Positions 18,157 to 28,003 of a stretch of 64,000 nt of DNA are shown here, in pieces. The stretch is from contig JBGAFV010000001.1 in the NCBI GenBank assembly GCA_044227095.1, forward strand, positions 4,836,001-4,900,000. The letters are read 5' to 3'. How positions within the stretch are numbered: the first letter of the stretch is position 1; each line of letters begins with the position of its first letter. The notes beneath the pieces are model-generated. The model worked only from the letters and a program-made list of their open reading frames with translations. It did no database searches and was not told the origin of the DNA. The DNA comes from JACMLD01 sp044227095 (GTDB lineage Bacteria; Bacteroidota; Bacteroidia; Chitinophagales; Chitinophagaceae). Made by a program: the position numbers and the translations under genes.

Positions 18157-19311
18157 ATGCATTTTCAACTGAGCGAAGAACATTTAATGATACAAAAAGC
18201 GGCCCGCGATTTTGCACAACAGGATTGCCTGCCCGGCGTAATTGAAAGGGACGAGATGCAAAAATTTCCCAAAGAACAAATCATGAAACTGGCCAATCTT
18301 GGCTTTATGGGAATGATGGTAGATCCTAAATACGGCGGCAGCGGCATGGACACCATCAGCTATGTACTTGCAATGGAAGAAATAAGCAAAGTGGACGCCA
18401 GTGTAAGCGTATGCGTTAGTGTAAACAACAGTCTTGTTTGCTGGGGATTGGAAACATATGGCAATGAAGAGCAGAAAGAAAAATATTTAACGCCGCTTGC
18501 ACAGGGGCAAAAAGATGGCGAATTATACATTGGTGCATTTCTCTTAAGTGAACCCGAAGCAGGTAGTGATGCCACCTCACAGCGAACAACAGCCGAAGAC
18601 AAAGGCGATTATTATTTGCTGAATGGAACAAAGAACTGGATAACCAATGGTAATTCAGCTTCTGTTTACCTTGTAATGGCACAAACAGATGCAAGCAAAG
18701 GCAGTCATGGTATTAATACCTTTATTGTAGAGAAAAGCTGGCCTGGCGTAACTGTAGGTGCAAAGGAAAACAAACTCGGCATACGCGGAAGCGATACGCA
18801 CAGCATTCTCTTTACCGACGTAAAAGTGCCGAAGGCAAACCGCATTGGCGCAGATGGGTTTGGTTTTTCTTTTGCGATGAAAACATTAAGCGGCGGCCGC
18901 ATTGGTATTGCAAGCCAGGCCTTGGGTATTGCAAGCGGAGCTTATGAACTAGCTATTAAATATGCAAAAGAACGTAAAGCTTTTGGAAAAGAAATTATGC
19001 AACACCAGGCCATACAGTTTAAACTGGCAGACATGGCCACCCGTATAGAAGCTGCAAGATTATTGTGCCTGAAAGCTGCTTACGAAAAAGATCAGCATAA
19101 AGACTATACACTTAGTTCTTCTATGGCAAAAGTATTTGCATCAGAAACTGCCATGTGGGTTACTGTAGAAGCTGTACAAATACACGGGGGTTACGGCTAT
19201 GTGAAAGAATACCATGTAGAACGATTGATGCGTGATGCAAAAATTACACAGATATACGAAGGTACAAGCGAAGTGCAGCGGATGGTTATTAGCAGATCGG
19301 TGCTGAAGTGA
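18157..19311 (+). CDS. Acyl-CoA dehydrogenase
   Basis: 384 aa from ATG 18157 (MHFQLSEEHLMIQKAARDFA), standard length. FAD flavoenzyme that introduces the alpha-beta double bond of acyl-CoA in beta-oxidation or branched-chain degradation. Visible landmarks are SEPEAGSDA and NGTKNWITNG in the beta domain, RIGIASQALG and KERKAFGKEI in the C-terminal helical domain, and the catalytic Glu in QIYEGTSEVQR. Short- or medium-chain specificity is likely but not decidable. The frame extends upstream to 17962 but the -7 box argues for this start. Confidence 0.93.
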   Translation: MHFQLSEEHLMIQKAARDFAQQDCLPGVIERDEMQKFPKEQIMKLANLGFMGMMVDPKYGGSGMDTISYVLAMEEISKVDASVSVCVSVNNSLVCWGLETYGNEEQKEKYLTPLAQGQKDGELYIGAFLLSEPEAGSDATSQRTTAEDKGDYYLLNGTKNWITNGNSASVYLVMAQTDASKGSHGINTFIVEKSWPGVTVGAKENKLGIRGSDTHSILFTDVKVPKANRIGADGFGFSFAMKTLSGGRIGIASQALGIASGAYELAIKYAKERKAFGKEIMQHQAIQFKLADMATRIEAARLLCLKAAYEKDQHKDYTLSSSMAKVFASETAMWVTVEAVQIHGGYGYVKEYHVERLMRDAKITQIYEGTSEVQRMVISRSVLK

Positions 19312-19339
19312 AGCTGTTAGCTGTTAGCTGTTAGCTGTT
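19312..19339. repeat. AGCTGTT heptad tandem repeat (4 copies)
   Basis: Four perfect copies of AGCTGTT directly after the acyl-CoA dehydrogenase stop. Degenerate forms of the same heptad occur at about 40943-40985 and 47461-47484. Confidence 0.8.
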
Positions 19340-19427
19340 AAAATGAATTATAACTAGTTATTGAAGTTGCAGTGAGTGGCATCATTTTAGAATTTTTAAT
19401 TTTTCTTTTTTGAATTTCTTTAAAGCA

Positions 19428-20102
19428 ATGTCGGTAAATAAAGAAAAGTACACAGAGATAATTGACCAACTGAAAGGAAACGCAACACTGGTAGCTGTAT
19501 CCAAAACAAAACCGGCTGAAGATATACGTGAGTTATATGATCTTGGTCAAAAAGATTTTGGAGAAAACTATGTGCAGGAACTCGTTGACAAACAACCACA
19601 ATTACCCACAGACATCCACTGGCATTTTATTGGCCACCTCCAAAGCAATAAGGTAAAATACATTGCCCCATTTGTGCATTTAATACATGGTGTTGACAGC
19701 CTAAAACTTTTACAGGAAATAAACAAACAGGCCACCAAACTTAATAAAACGATTGATGTTTTATTGCAGGTGCACATTGCTAAAGAAGAAACAAAATTTG
19801 GTTTTGATGAAAAAGAACTGGATGCATTGTTCAGCAGCAATTTAATTGAAACCCTGAAAAATATTAGCATTAAAGGATTGATGGGCATGGCTTCTTTTAC
19901 TGAAGAAGTCAATATTATAAAAAACGAATTTACCATATTGAAATCCTTATATGATAAATATGCCGGAATAACATTGACAAATTCCCAATTTGTTTACTTA
20001 TCTATGGGCATGAGCAGCGATTATCTGCTTGCAATATCCTGCGGAAGCAATATGGTGCGTATAGGAAGCCTGTTGTTTGGTGCCAGAAATTACACGAATT
20101 AA
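19428..20102 (+). CDS. YggS-family PLP homeostasis protein
   Basis: 224 aa from ATG 19428 (MSVNKEKYTEII). A PLP-binding alanine-racemase-fold protein that buffers pyridoxal phosphate in the cytoplasm. Lys in VAVSKTKP is the PLP Lys; FGENYVQE, HFIGHLQSNK and LSMGMSSDY are the standard family motifs. Monocistronic, downstream of the AGCTGTT repeat. Confidence 0.93.
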   Translation: MSVNKEKYTEIIDQLKGNATLVAVSKTKPAEDIRELYDLGQKDFGENYVQELVDKQPQLPTDIHWHFIGHLQSNKVKYIAPFVHLIHGVDSLKLLQEINKQATKLNKTIDVLLQVHIAKEETKFGFDEKELDALFSSNLIETLKNISIKGLMGMASFTEEVNIIKNEFTILKSLYDKYAGITLTNSQFVYLSMGMSSDYLLAISCGSNMVRIGSLLFGARNYTN

Positions 20103-20378
20103 AGGCTATGAAAGATAAACGGCTTCAAAAAATTTTGATAGATCATACACTTTAAATGAAGCCCTCTTACTCATGTATCTTAAATAATTGTTACCATCCT
20201 GATTTATCCAGTTTGCAGCAATAAAATATATCGGGTTACCTTTCCCGATTTTCTGTATTAAGCCTTGTTACTGCGTTCTGCAGTCTCCGCTAGCCATCCG
20301 GCGTTTTGCTTCCTCATAACAGTATTGCTTCCACGTAAGATTGCCCCATACCATTACGTGTAAACAAAACCTACAAAT

Positions 20379-20798
20379 ATGAAAAAGGTGTTTTTGAATT
20401 TAACCACACTTAAGAAGATTACCAGGAATGTATCTTTTGCATCATTGCTTAGTATTGCGGCAATGACAAGCTCGCATGCACAAAAAATTAATGATACTAC
20501 AGCAACAACTGCAGCAGTAATTTACCAGGGTTATGCAAATGAAGAATATTATTTCCTCATGAAGTATGATAATGAAACCGGCGAAAAGTTTTCAATTATT
20601 ATTACAGACAGTGAGGGAAATAAATTATACAGCGAAACTTTTGCGGATAAAAAGTTCAGCAAAATTTTTAAAACACACCTGGAAACCGGCAGTCTTACAT
20701 TTGTTATTAGCAACCCAAAAAAGAAAGAAGAAAAGAAATTTAAAGTAAATGCAGAAAGGCATATTGCAGAAGAATTTTCAGTTACCAAAGTAAATTAA
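20379..20798 (+). CDS. Secreted protein of unknown function
   Basis: 139 aa. Long N-terminal segment with signal peptide ending in SSHAQ (about residue 35). The mature part (VIYQGYANEEYYFLMKYDNE; KIFKTHLETGSLTFVISNPKK) is a single beta-rich domain like those found in many Chitinophagaceae periplasmic proteins. Ends at a strong terminator. Function not known. Confidence 0.75.
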   Translation: MKKVFLNLTTLKKITRNVSFASLLSIAAMTSSHAQKINDTTATTAAVIYQGYANEEYYFLMKYDNETGEKFSIIITDSEGNKLYSETFADKKFSKIFKTHLETGSLTFVISNPKKKEEKKFKVNAERHIAEEFSVTKVN

Positions 20799-20819
20799 AT
20801 ACCATTAAACAATCCTGGT

Positions 20820-20856
20820 AATGGCAGCCGTATTGATATGGCTGCCATTTTTTTTC
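20820..20856 (+). terminator. Rho-independent terminator
   Basis: ATGGCAGCC and GGCTGCCAT arms with a 10-nt loop are followed by eight or more T. Confidence 0.88.
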
Positions 20857-20960
20857 CGCCACAATAGTTTACAACACTATATAGCTGCAGTTTGTCAAGC
20901 TTTTCTGCCGGTTTAAATAAAAAATGGAACCGGCTGGTTTTTGTACATTTATTTTGATTT

Positions 20961-21980
20961 ATGAATTCCAAAGAACTCATAACAAAATATAAATTGCACC
21001 ATATTGCGGGGTGGCTGTTGCTATATGCGGCATGGTTTTATTTCCGTTATCTCGATTATCCGGGCAAAGCCTGGTTAATTACACTCATAAAAGTAGCCGA
21101 CCTGATGGTAATGGTTTACATTACCAATTACCTGCTCATTCCATATTTATTATACAAAAAACGATACCTGCTTTTTGCTTTGTTGTTTATTATAATGGTT
21201 TCTGGTTTTAGTATTGTAAAAATGCAGGTAGAAGAAATTGTATTTGGAACACCGGGCTTTTTTGATCTTTCTTCGCGGTTAAGGGCAAGAATTTACGATA
21301 ACATTATTCCTCATTTTTTATTAGTAAGCACAGCCGCAGCCTTCAAACTGCTTACAGATTATGCAACAGCCCAAGTCCGTATTGGTACAATGGCTAAAGA
21401 AAAAGCAGAAACAGAATTGCAGTTTCTAAAATCGCAGATAAACCCTCATTTTCTTTTTAATTCACTTAATGCTATTTATTTTCTTATTGAAAAACAAAAT
21501 ACTGAAGCAAGACAAACGCTATTGCAATTCTCGGATCTACTACGTTACCAGCTTTACGATTGCAATGCAGAAACAATTGCTATTGAGAAAGAGCTGACAT
21601 ACCTGGAAAATTATATCAGATTGCAACAGTTGCGCAAAGAAAATAATTACGAAATAGACCTCAATATCAATAAAAATGTTGCTGGCTTTAATATCACTCC
21701 ATTATTATTAATTGCTTTTGTAGAAAATGCTTTTAAGCATATTTCAAGTCATCAGCAAAAAACGAACTTTGTTCATATCCATATGGACAAACGCGGAAAC
21801 GCTTTCTTTTTTACCTCAGAAAATTCAAAAGACAACAATTCAAATACTGATAATACCGGCGGCATTGGGCTGGCTAATGTAAAGAGAAGGCTTGAGTTAA
21901 TCTATCCGGGAAAACATACTTTAACTATCAATAGTAAAGAAGATATTTTTACAGTAGAACTGCAAATAACCATTGATTAA
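20961..21980 (+). CDS. LytS-type sensor histidine kinase
   Basis: 339 aa, inner membrane. Four hydrophobic segments in the first 135 residues, then the His_kinase domain (PF06580) with the phospho-acceptor in QINPHFLFNSLN (His about 163) and the ATP-binding part (LIAFVENAFKH; GGIGLANVKRRL). It precedes a LytTR regulator by a few bases, forming a typical Bacteroidota LytS/LytR pair. No obvious target genes are adjacent. Confidence 0.92.
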   Translation: MNSKELITKYKLHHIAGWLLLYAAWFYFRYLDYPGKAWLITLIKVADLMVMVYITNYLLIPYLLYKKRYLLFALLFIIMVSGFSIVKMQVEEIVFGTPGFFDLSSRLRARIYDNIIPHFLLVSTAAAFKLLTDYATAQVRIGTMAKEKAETELQFLKSQINPHFLFNSLNAIYFLIEKQNTEARQTLLQFSDLLRYQLYDCNAETIAIEKELTYLENYIRLQQLRKENNYEIDLNINKNVAGFNITPLLLIAFVENAFKHISSHQQKTNFVHIHMDKRGNAFFFTSENSKDNNSNTDNTGGIGLANVKRRLELIYPGKHTLTINSKEDIFTVELQITID

Positions 21981-21989
21981 TCATTGCCA

Positions 21990-22718
21990 TTGAAAATAAA
22001 TTGCATTATAATAGATGATGAGCCACTTGCCCGCAAAGGGCTTAAGGAATACATTGCAGACATTGAGTTCCTCAACCTCATTGCCGAATTTGACAACCCG
22101 CTTAAAGCAACTACTCTTCTTGCAGAACAACCTGTTGAACTTCTATTGCTCGATATACAGATGCCTAAAATTACGGGACTGGATTTTTTAAAAAGCTTAC
22201 CCTCTCCTCCCCTTACAATTCTTACAACAGCTTACCCGCAATATGCGTTGCAGGGATACGAACTGAATGTTATTGATTATTTACTAAAGCCATTTTCTTT
22301 TGATCGATTTCTGAAAGCTGCTATGAAAGCAAAGGCTTATATAGAAACAGCAGGAAAAAATCCATTGCAACAGGGAAAAAAGAATGAGAGTGACAATTAC
22401 TTTTTCATTAAAACAGATAACAAACTGGTAAAGCTGCTGCATGATGATGTGCTATTTGCAGAAGCACTACAGAATTACGTTGCAATTCATACCAGGGAAA
22501 AAAAATACATCTGCTATCTTACCATAAAAAGCGTAGAAGAACAATTGCCATCCGATAAATTTATTAAAGTGCATAAATCATACATCGTAGCTGCCAATAA
22601 GGTAGAAACTATTGAAGGCAATGATATCAGGATAGGAACGCATTCAATTCCCATTAGTCGCAACACAAAAGAAGAAGTACTTGAAAAGATTTTGCAAAAC
22701 CGGTTATTGAAAAGATAG
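21990..22718 (+). CDS. LytTR-type response regulator
   Basis: 242 aa from a TTG at 21990 (MKINCIIIDDEPLARKGL); a TTG at 21984 is also possible. Receiver with acidic pair DDE and phospho-acceptor Asp in LLLLDIQMPK (about 55), conserved Lys in YLLKPFSFDRF. C-terminal LytTR DNA-binding domain (LFAEALQNYVAIHT; FIKVHKSYIVA; IPISRN). Starts 9 bp after its cognate kinase. Confidence 0.92.
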   Translation: MKINCIIIDDEPLARKGLKEYIADIEFLNLIAEFDNPLKATTLLAEQPVELLLLDIQMPKITGLDFLKSLPSPPLTILTTAYPQYALQGYELNVIDYLLKPFSFDRFLKAAMKAKAYIETAGKNPLQQGKKNESDNYFFIKTDNKLVKLLHDDVLFAEALQNYVAIHTREKKYICYLTIKSVEEQLPSDKFIKVHKSYIVAANKVETIEGNDIRIGTHSIPISRNTKEEVLEKILQNRLLKR

Positions 22719-22850
22719 GCAAGCAGATAGAATTGCTGATTTTTAGATTTGTTGATTTTGGGATTTATAAATCTTTTTTATCTGCGCATTGAAGCATAAA
22801 TCTCAAAATCACTCAATCCCAAAATTTTATTATTTCCAATCCTTAACCTA

Positions 22851-23537
22851 TTATCCGCCAATTATTGTTTGCACACTTCCATCGTCATTTGCCACAATTG
22901 CCTTCTTTGCCATATTAATAAACAAACCATTTTCTACAACACCAGGTACTGTATTGAGGTTTACTGCAAGTGTTTCAGGCTTATCAATTTGTTTAAAATA
23001 ACAATCGAGAATATTATGCCCATGATCTGTAACAAACACTTTTTCATTTTTTATCCGTAACGATGTTTCTATTTTATATTGAGACTGTATGTGTTGCTGT
23101 ACTTGCTTCCATCCGTAAGGAATAACTTCAACTGGTAAAGGAAATGCGCCGAGTTGTTTTACATATTTGCTGTTGTCTGCAATAATAATAAGTTCTTTAG
23201 AGGCAGCCGCAACCATTTTCTCTTGCAACAAAGCACCACCACCACCTTTAATAAGATTTAAGTGGGGATCAATTTCATCAGCGCCATCAATGGTAAGATC
23301 AATTTTATTTACATCGTTTAAGGTCACCATTGTAATACCTAACTGTTTTGCTAGAATGTCCGTTGCAGTAGAAGTAGGCACGCATTTACATAGAAATCCT
23401 TCTTGTACACGTTCTGCCAGCGCTTTAATAAACCAGTACACGGTAGAACCAGTACCAATACCCAGGGTGATCCCTGGCTGCACATATTTTAATGCATGAA
23501 CAGCTGCGATTTTTTTTACTTCATCTTTTGTAAGCAT
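22851..23537 (-). CDS. rpiA: Ribose-5-phosphate isomerase A
   Basis: 228 aa, normal length. Interconverts ribose-5-phosphate and ribulose-5-phosphate in the pentose phosphate pathway. Motifs: GTGSTV (about 28-33), DGADEID (about 84-90) and KGGGGALLQEK (about 97-107), with the catalytic Asp and Glu in these loops, plus PGVVENGLF near the C-terminus. Shares direction with the Kelch gene upstream (16-bp gap). Confidence 0.95.
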   Translation of the reverse strand: MLTKDEVKKIAAVHALKYVQPGITLGIGTGSTVYWFIKALAERVQEGFLCKCVPTSTATDILAKQLGITMVTLNDVNKIDLTIDGADEIDPHLNLIKGGGGALLQEKMVAAASKELIIIADNSKYVKQLGAFPLPVEVIPYGWKQVQQHIQSQYKIETSLRIKNEKVFVTDHGHNILDCYFKQIDKPETLAVNLNTVPGVVENGLFINMAKKAIVANDDGSVQTIIGG

Positions 23538-23553
23538 CGATCATTTTTTTTTC

Positions 23554-24636
23554 TTATTTAATGCTAAACATTTCAAGCGGAGATGCGGGCTGCGGACCAT
23601 GATCATTTACCGGTGGCGCCGGAGGAGGCATCCTGCGTGCAGTATCATTTCTCGGACCGTCAGGCATTGGCGGTATTTTTGGACCGGCTCCCCCAAAAAC
23701 ATAAATATTATGATTGATCACAGCAGCACTCATGCCATTTCTGGCTTCATGCAAACTACTGGTTGCTTTCCAGGTACTATTGGTTGAAGGATCAATCCAA
23801 AACACATCTGCCCGTGGCTTATTCGCTTCTGTTTCAGTTGCCCTTTCCCCTCCCATATAATACAATTTGTCATTAAGATTTACCAAAGCACCTCCACCAC
23901 TGCCCAATGGAAGTTTGGCGGCTAACGTTGACCACTCACCAGTTTTAAAATCATAACAGTCTACTTCCAAAACTGTTTTCTTAAAAAAAGACATGAAATT
24001 GTTTTCTTCATGGTAACTGGTATTCCTTCCTCCAGCTATATACAATTTATCTTTTACCACTGCAGCCGAGCAATGATCACGTATATGCGGCGCATCTGGC
24101 AAAGCAGTCCATTGGTTAGTTTGCGGATCATACACGTCAAACATATTGGTAGTACCGCTAACATGGCCATGCTGTATGCCGGCAACCAGGTAAAGTTTTC
24201 CGTTGTATAAGGCAGCACCCGCAGCAGACCTTTGCCTTTCTCCCGATAATGATCCACCAGTAGACCATTCATCTTTACCTGTATCGTAAATAAATACTGA
24301 TTTTATATTAGGCTGCTCAGGATATTGCCCATCAGTAAAAGCAGACAGCACATAAATTTTGTTTTGATAAGCCACTGGTTGAAAGTGATTGATATTAACC
24401 GGCACGTTGGCTTTTTTACTCCAGGTTTGTGTAAGAGGATCATAAACATCTGTGGACAGTGCACCACCGCCTATTAAATACAATTTGCCATTACATTCCG
24501 CCATACCACATTCGCCGCGATTAGGCTCTGCATTTTTTGTTTTTACAATTGTCCAGTTACCATCGCCATTAATTAATAAGCATGGCGATAATAACAAGAA
24601 CAAAGGAAAAATGCTTTGGTGTAAATGCTTTTTCAT
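23554..24636 (-). CDS. Secreted Kelch-repeat protein
   Basis: 360 aa. Signal peptide within the first 24 residues, then five or six Kelch blades, recognisable by GKLYLIGGGA, NKIYVLSAF, GKLYLVAGIQ, DKLYIAGGR, DKLYYMGGE and HNIYVFGGAG with following V-DVYDP strands. This forms a beta-propeller. The C-terminus has a Pro-rich stretch (MPPPAPPVNDHGPQPASP). Possibly periplasmic sugar or protein binding, or a sialate-mutarotase-like role. May be co-transcribed with rpiA. Confidence 0.85.
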   Translation of the reverse strand: MKKHLHQSIFPLFLLLSPCLLINGDGNWTIVKTKNAEPNRGECGMAECNGKLYLIGGGALSTDVYDPLTQTWSKKANVPVNINHFQPVAYQNKIYVLSAFTDGQYPEQPNIKSVFIYDTGKDEWSTGGSLSGERQRSAAGAALYNGKLYLVAGIQHGHVSGTTNMFDVYDPQTNQWTALPDAPHIRDHCSAAVVKDKLYIAGGRNTSYHEENNFMSFFKKTVLEVDCYDFKTGEWSTLAAKLPLGSGGGALVNLNDKLYYMGGERATETEANKPRADVFWIDPSTNSTWKATSSLHEARNGMSAAVINHNIYVFGGAGPKIPPMPDGPRNDTARRMPPPAPPVNDHGPQPASPLEMFSIK

Positions 24637-24753
24637 GGCTATAAAATTTATATCGGTTGTAAAGCCAATGCAAATTACTATTTCTACAATGGAAACATTA
24701 CCGGAGACAAAGAAGATTTAATAACAAATTTCAATTACAAGCTATGAAAAAAA

Positions 24754-24783
24754 TATGCCGGCATGTTTTCACTTGCCGGCATA
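24754..24783 (-). terminator. Terminator of the isomerase-like lipoprotein gene
   Basis: TATGCCGGCA and TGCCGGCATA arms; on the minus strand followed by seven T. Confidence 0.85.
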
Positions 24784-24806
24784 CAAACAAAATTCAGCCT
24801 GGTTAT

Positions 24807-25703
24807 TTATTTAATCTTACCAACCTGGTCGTTATAATATTTTACTGTTTGAATTACTGAAGGCAAATTGCTCGGCAAATCTTCTGCATCTCTTTCAATA
24901 TAGATATAACCATTAAAGTTCTGTTTCTTTAACTCTGCAAATATCTCAGGAAATTTTACAACACCTGTACCAACAGGTACATCTTTTAATTTAGGATCAT
25001 TAAACGCTGCAATGTCTTTTAAATGTACCACCAGAATATGACCGCTCAGTTTTTTAACTGCATCTAACGGATCTATACCACTCTTCGGCCAATGACCAAG
25101 ATCTGCGCAAACACCAAAGTTAGGATGGCCCTTTAATGCCATCAATGTTGTATCAGGGTTCCAGTAATGGCTCATACCTTTCCAATGCTCGTGAATTGCA
25201 AATTTAATTCCATAAGCACCGGCAAGGCTATCGATACCATCCCATAGATTTAGTGGAGGCTCACCTGTTACATATTTAGCGCCAACTTGCTTGGCAATTT
25301 CAAATTGCTTTACCCAGGTTTTAAGTGTAGTATCGCCTACTACATAAATTGTTTCCAGCTTAAGTCCTCTTGCAGTTATTAATGATTTTAATTTTTCAAT
25401 ACCACCGGGCGACAATTGCATAATGGAGGAATCTTTTAATTCCGGCAATGTCTTGGTGAAAGTATTAGGCTCAATATAATGAACTCCCGCACTGTCTACT
25501 TTGTCTAGCGATTGTGAAAAACTGAAAGTGTGGAATGTCCATAATGCTACGCCAAATTTCCAGTCTTTTGCCGGATCAACCCCGGCAGTAGTTGCTGCTG
25601 CTGAATCAGTGGCAGGGGCTGTGGTTGTTTGTTCCGGTGTACTGTTGTTGCAGGCAGAAAAAAGTATTACTGCTGAAGAAAGTAATGCAATCGTTTTTTT
25701 CAT
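24807..25703 (-). CDS. Sugar phosphate isomerase/epimerase-like lipoprotein
   Basis: 298 aa from ATG 25703. MKKTIALLSSAVILFSACNN is a lipoprotein signal (Cys about 18), followed by a Thr/Ala-rich linker. The body is a xylose-isomerase-like TIM barrel (AP_endonuc_2): FGVALWTFHTFS, KLETIYVVGD, FAIHEHWKG, FGVCADLGHWPKSG, ILVVHLKDIAAFN, YIYIERDAE, with metal-binding His, Asp and Glu at strand ends. Such exported enzymes occur in Bacteroidota sugar-utilisation pathways; substrate unknown. Confidence 0.87.
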   Translation of the reverse strand: MKKTIALLSSAVILFSACNNSTPEQTTTAPATDSAAATTAGVDPAKDWKFGVALWTFHTFSFSQSLDKVDSAGVHYIEPNTFTKTLPELKDSSIMQLSPGGIEKLKSLITARGLKLETIYVVGDTTLKTWVKQFEIAKQVGAKYVTGEPPLNLWDGIDSLAGAYGIKFAIHEHWKGMSHYWNPDTTLMALKGHPNFGVCADLGHWPKSGIDPLDAVKKLSGHILVVHLKDIAAFNDPKLKDVPVGTGVVKFPEIFAELKKQNFNGYIYIERDAEDLPSNLPSVIQTVKYYNDQVGKIK

Positions 25704-25808
25704 GTGTGTTTCGTTAATGATTTGAGCCATTAAGATAAGTATTTATTGTTGAAACAAAAGTGTACATGGCCAATACAATTGTTAATGCAACAGGCCGCAG
25801 GCGGGATG

Positions 25809-26915
25809 TTACTTGTTAATTGAATAAGCAGCTACCTTACCATAAACAAAAGACCTGTCCGCAAATTGAATTGTTTTGCTAAGCATTTCATCCTTAACGA
25901 TACATTCTTTTAATTCTTCCGGCACTTCTCTTGGTATCATAAGGTTGCGGAAAATGATGTTTGCATCTTTGCAGCCTGTTCTCGCAACAGCAGTAAACAA
26001 ACGACCAGTATCTTTTTCGCTCATCAGTTCACAAATATTAGACAGCGCAAAACAATTGATGTTATCGTCCTGCATATTGTCAAGCCATGCCTGTGCTTCG
26101 CCGGTTACAATTTTTATTCTGTCAAGCCGTGATTTAATAATTTCAAAATTTTCTTTTTGCAAATATGCCGGCACCTCATTTTCATTCCTGTATTTTCCAA
26201 GAAGGTACAACGACAAAAAATAATTGTCTTTAATTGGTATATCCCTAAAAGCTTTTTTTGATCGGTTATAAAAACTTTCAGCAAAAGATTTACTTCCATC
26301 ATCAAAATGAAAATAATCAGCCACCAGTCCTCTTTTGGCAAGCATCCTTTTATTAAAGAGCATTTTAAAAATGTAGCGAAAACGTTTTGTATTCCAAACT
26401 TTGTCGAAATACTCTCGTTGCGCTACGGCTGATTTTTCATTAAATAAATCCCTTACTCTTTTTCTTCCTTGCAGCAAATTGATAAACTTACCCGCAAAGC
26501 GTACAAAGCGTTCGTATTTTCCATTCATAAAAAATCCTTCTAAGATTATTTTATGCTGATTATTCCAGTAAGCAATTGTTTCATTACCAAGAAAGGGTTT
26601 AATTTTTTCATATAGTTTGATTCTATTCGTACAAGCTCGCACACCTGAAAACAAAATAAATTCTTCAAAATTCAATACTTTGATTGCAGCTATTTTTAAC
26701 TCAAGCAGAAAAGATTGTGCCGCATTAATATCAACACTGTAAATTATACCGGGATCATACAATAGAAACCCAAGCACATTGCAGCCGCCCGACGTAATGG
26801 CAAACACTGTGTCCCCGCTTTTAATTTTTAAAGCAGCTTTATCGCTTTCCGGATCTTCCCAGTTGTGCGTAAATACAAGTTTAAACAAAGGCACCTGATC
26901 TTTATCCTTTTGCAT
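25809..26915 (-). CDS. DUF3419 / BtaA-like aminocarboxypropyltransferase
   Basis: 368 aa. DUF3419 proteins include BtaA, which moves the 3-amino-3-carboxypropyl group of AdoMet onto diacylglycerol, the first step of betaine-lipid synthesis. Seen here: FTHNWEDPESD, the AdoMet-binding loop VFAITSGGCNVLGFLL followed by SVDINAAQ, and the C-terminal FALSNICELM and NIIFRNLMIPRE blocks. No BtaB methyltransferase follows, so the product may not be a betaine lipid. Last gene of the four-gene operon, 23 bp after the reductase-like gene; a membrane-lipid role is inferred. Confidence 0.8.
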   Translation of the reverse strand: MQKDKDQVPLFKLVFTHNWEDPESDKAALKIKSGDTVFAITSGGCNVLGFLLYDPGIIYSVDINAAQSFLLELKIAAIKVLNFEEFILFSGVRACTNRIKLYEKIKPFLGNETIAYWNNQHKIILEGFFMNGKYERFVRFAGKFINLLQGRKRVRDLFNEKSAVAQREYFDKVWNTKRFRYIFKMLFNKRMLAKRGLVADYFHFDDGSKSFAESFYNRSKKAFRDIPIKDNYFLSLYLLGKYRNENEVPAYLQKENFEIIKSRLDRIKIVTGEAQAWLDNMQDDNINCFALSNICELMSEKDTGRLFTAVARTGCKDANIIFRNLMIPREVPEELKECIVKDEMLSKTIQFADRSFVYGKVAAYSINK

Positions 26916-26938
26916 ACGTTCAATATTAAATTAATGGT

Positions 26939-28003
26939 TTACTGCCATAGTCCGTCTTCATTAAAAAAAGGGGCAGTATCTATTCCATGTTTTATTGCTA
27001 ACTGGTATATTTCTTCCATTTTATCAACCGTAATATTTCCTTTTCCGGAAGAATAGCTTTCAAACTTTTTTTCAAAAGCAAGTACCATTGCTTCAAGAAT
27101 ACAACCATGAATTACAAAAGGTGCCGGATAATGATACATGCTTGTAGAATAATCAGGATTAAATGAATAACCGCTGCTTACCTGCCCCATTCCACCATGA
27201 AACAAATAACCACCACATCCTTCAATATTATTTTCAAGGTTTTTAGGATATCCAGCATCGCATATCAAAACGGTTTTTTTATAGTTACCTAATTGCATGC
27301 CCGTTGTACTTGCCACACAAATAACAATATCTGCATCAGCTGTAAGCTTATTAGCAGCATCAGCATATTGAACATGAACACCCTCCTGCAAAAGTTTTGC
27401 GGATAAGTTCTCAAGTCTTTGGATATTGCGGCCACACAAAAGCAGTTTTTTTGCTTTGTGTTTAAAATATTGTACGCAAGCTGTTCCAATATCTCCGGTA
27501 GCGCCTACTATTAATATAGAAGCATTTTTTATGTCAATAGCATATTTCGCTGCAGCTTTCTCTATTCCTTTTACAATGTATGCAGCAGTAAGTGTATTGC
27601 CGGTTGTAAACTTTGTATGGCTCGATGAAAAAGAATTAAGGTTGCCTTCAAGTAGTATAGAAGTAAATCCCCCAAGTGTTGCAATACCCGCTCCCATTTT
27701 TTCCGCCCATGCCAAAGCCTGCATCACTTTACTGATATTCGTTTTTATAAATCGGTTGTCCAGTTTATCAGGGTCAATGAATGTTTCTATGTACGCACCG
27801 TTTATTTCAATACCGGTTGATGATTTTACTTTCACCCTAAAAACATCTCTTGGCGGAATATATGAAAAGCTTGCTTTCACTTTTTCATCAGAAAGTTTTT
27901 CCATTTCTGTTGTGCGTATGCTGTTTACAAACGCTCCAATATTTTTCCAGCTATCCTGGTGGCCAATTGCTGCAAAGTCTAGGCCGGCAGTTGTGCTATC
28001 CAT
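26939..28003 (-). CDS. Acyl-ACP reductase (AAR)-like, fatty-aldehyde-forming
   Basis: 354 aa; cyanobacterial AAR is about 340 aa. AAR reduces acyl-ACP to fatty aldehyde with NADPH. The match runs along the whole protein: IGHQDSWKN at the start, GAYIETFIDPDKL, TLGGFTSILLE (about 109-119), FTTGNTLTA (about 132-140), the nucleotide-binding VGATGDIGTA (about 166-175), CGRNIQRLENL, CDAGYPKNL (about 248-256), and GCILEAMVLAFE, where Cys about 301 aligns with the catalytic Cys of AAR. Closing ITVDKMEEIYQLAIKHG is also conserved. It overlaps the oxygenase-like gene by 25 bp. Homology recognised by eye; activity inferred. Confidence 0.85.
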   Translation of the reverse strand: MDSTTAGLDFAAIGHQDSWKNIGAFVNSIRTTEMEKLSDEKVKASFSYIPPRDVFRVKVKSSTGIEINGAYIETFIDPDKLDNRFIKTNISKVMQALAWAEKMGAGIATLGGFTSILLEGNLNSFSSSHTKFTTGNTLTAAYIVKGIEKAAAKYAIDIKNASILIVGATGDIGTACVQYFKHKAKKLLLCGRNIQRLENLSAKLLQEGVHVQYADAANKLTADADIVICVASTTGMQLGNYKKTVLICDAGYPKNLENNIEGCGGYLFHGGMGQVSSGYSFNPDYSTSMYHYPAPFVIHGCILEAMVLAFEKKFESYSSGKGNITVDKMEEIYQLAIKHGIDTAPFFNEDGLWQ

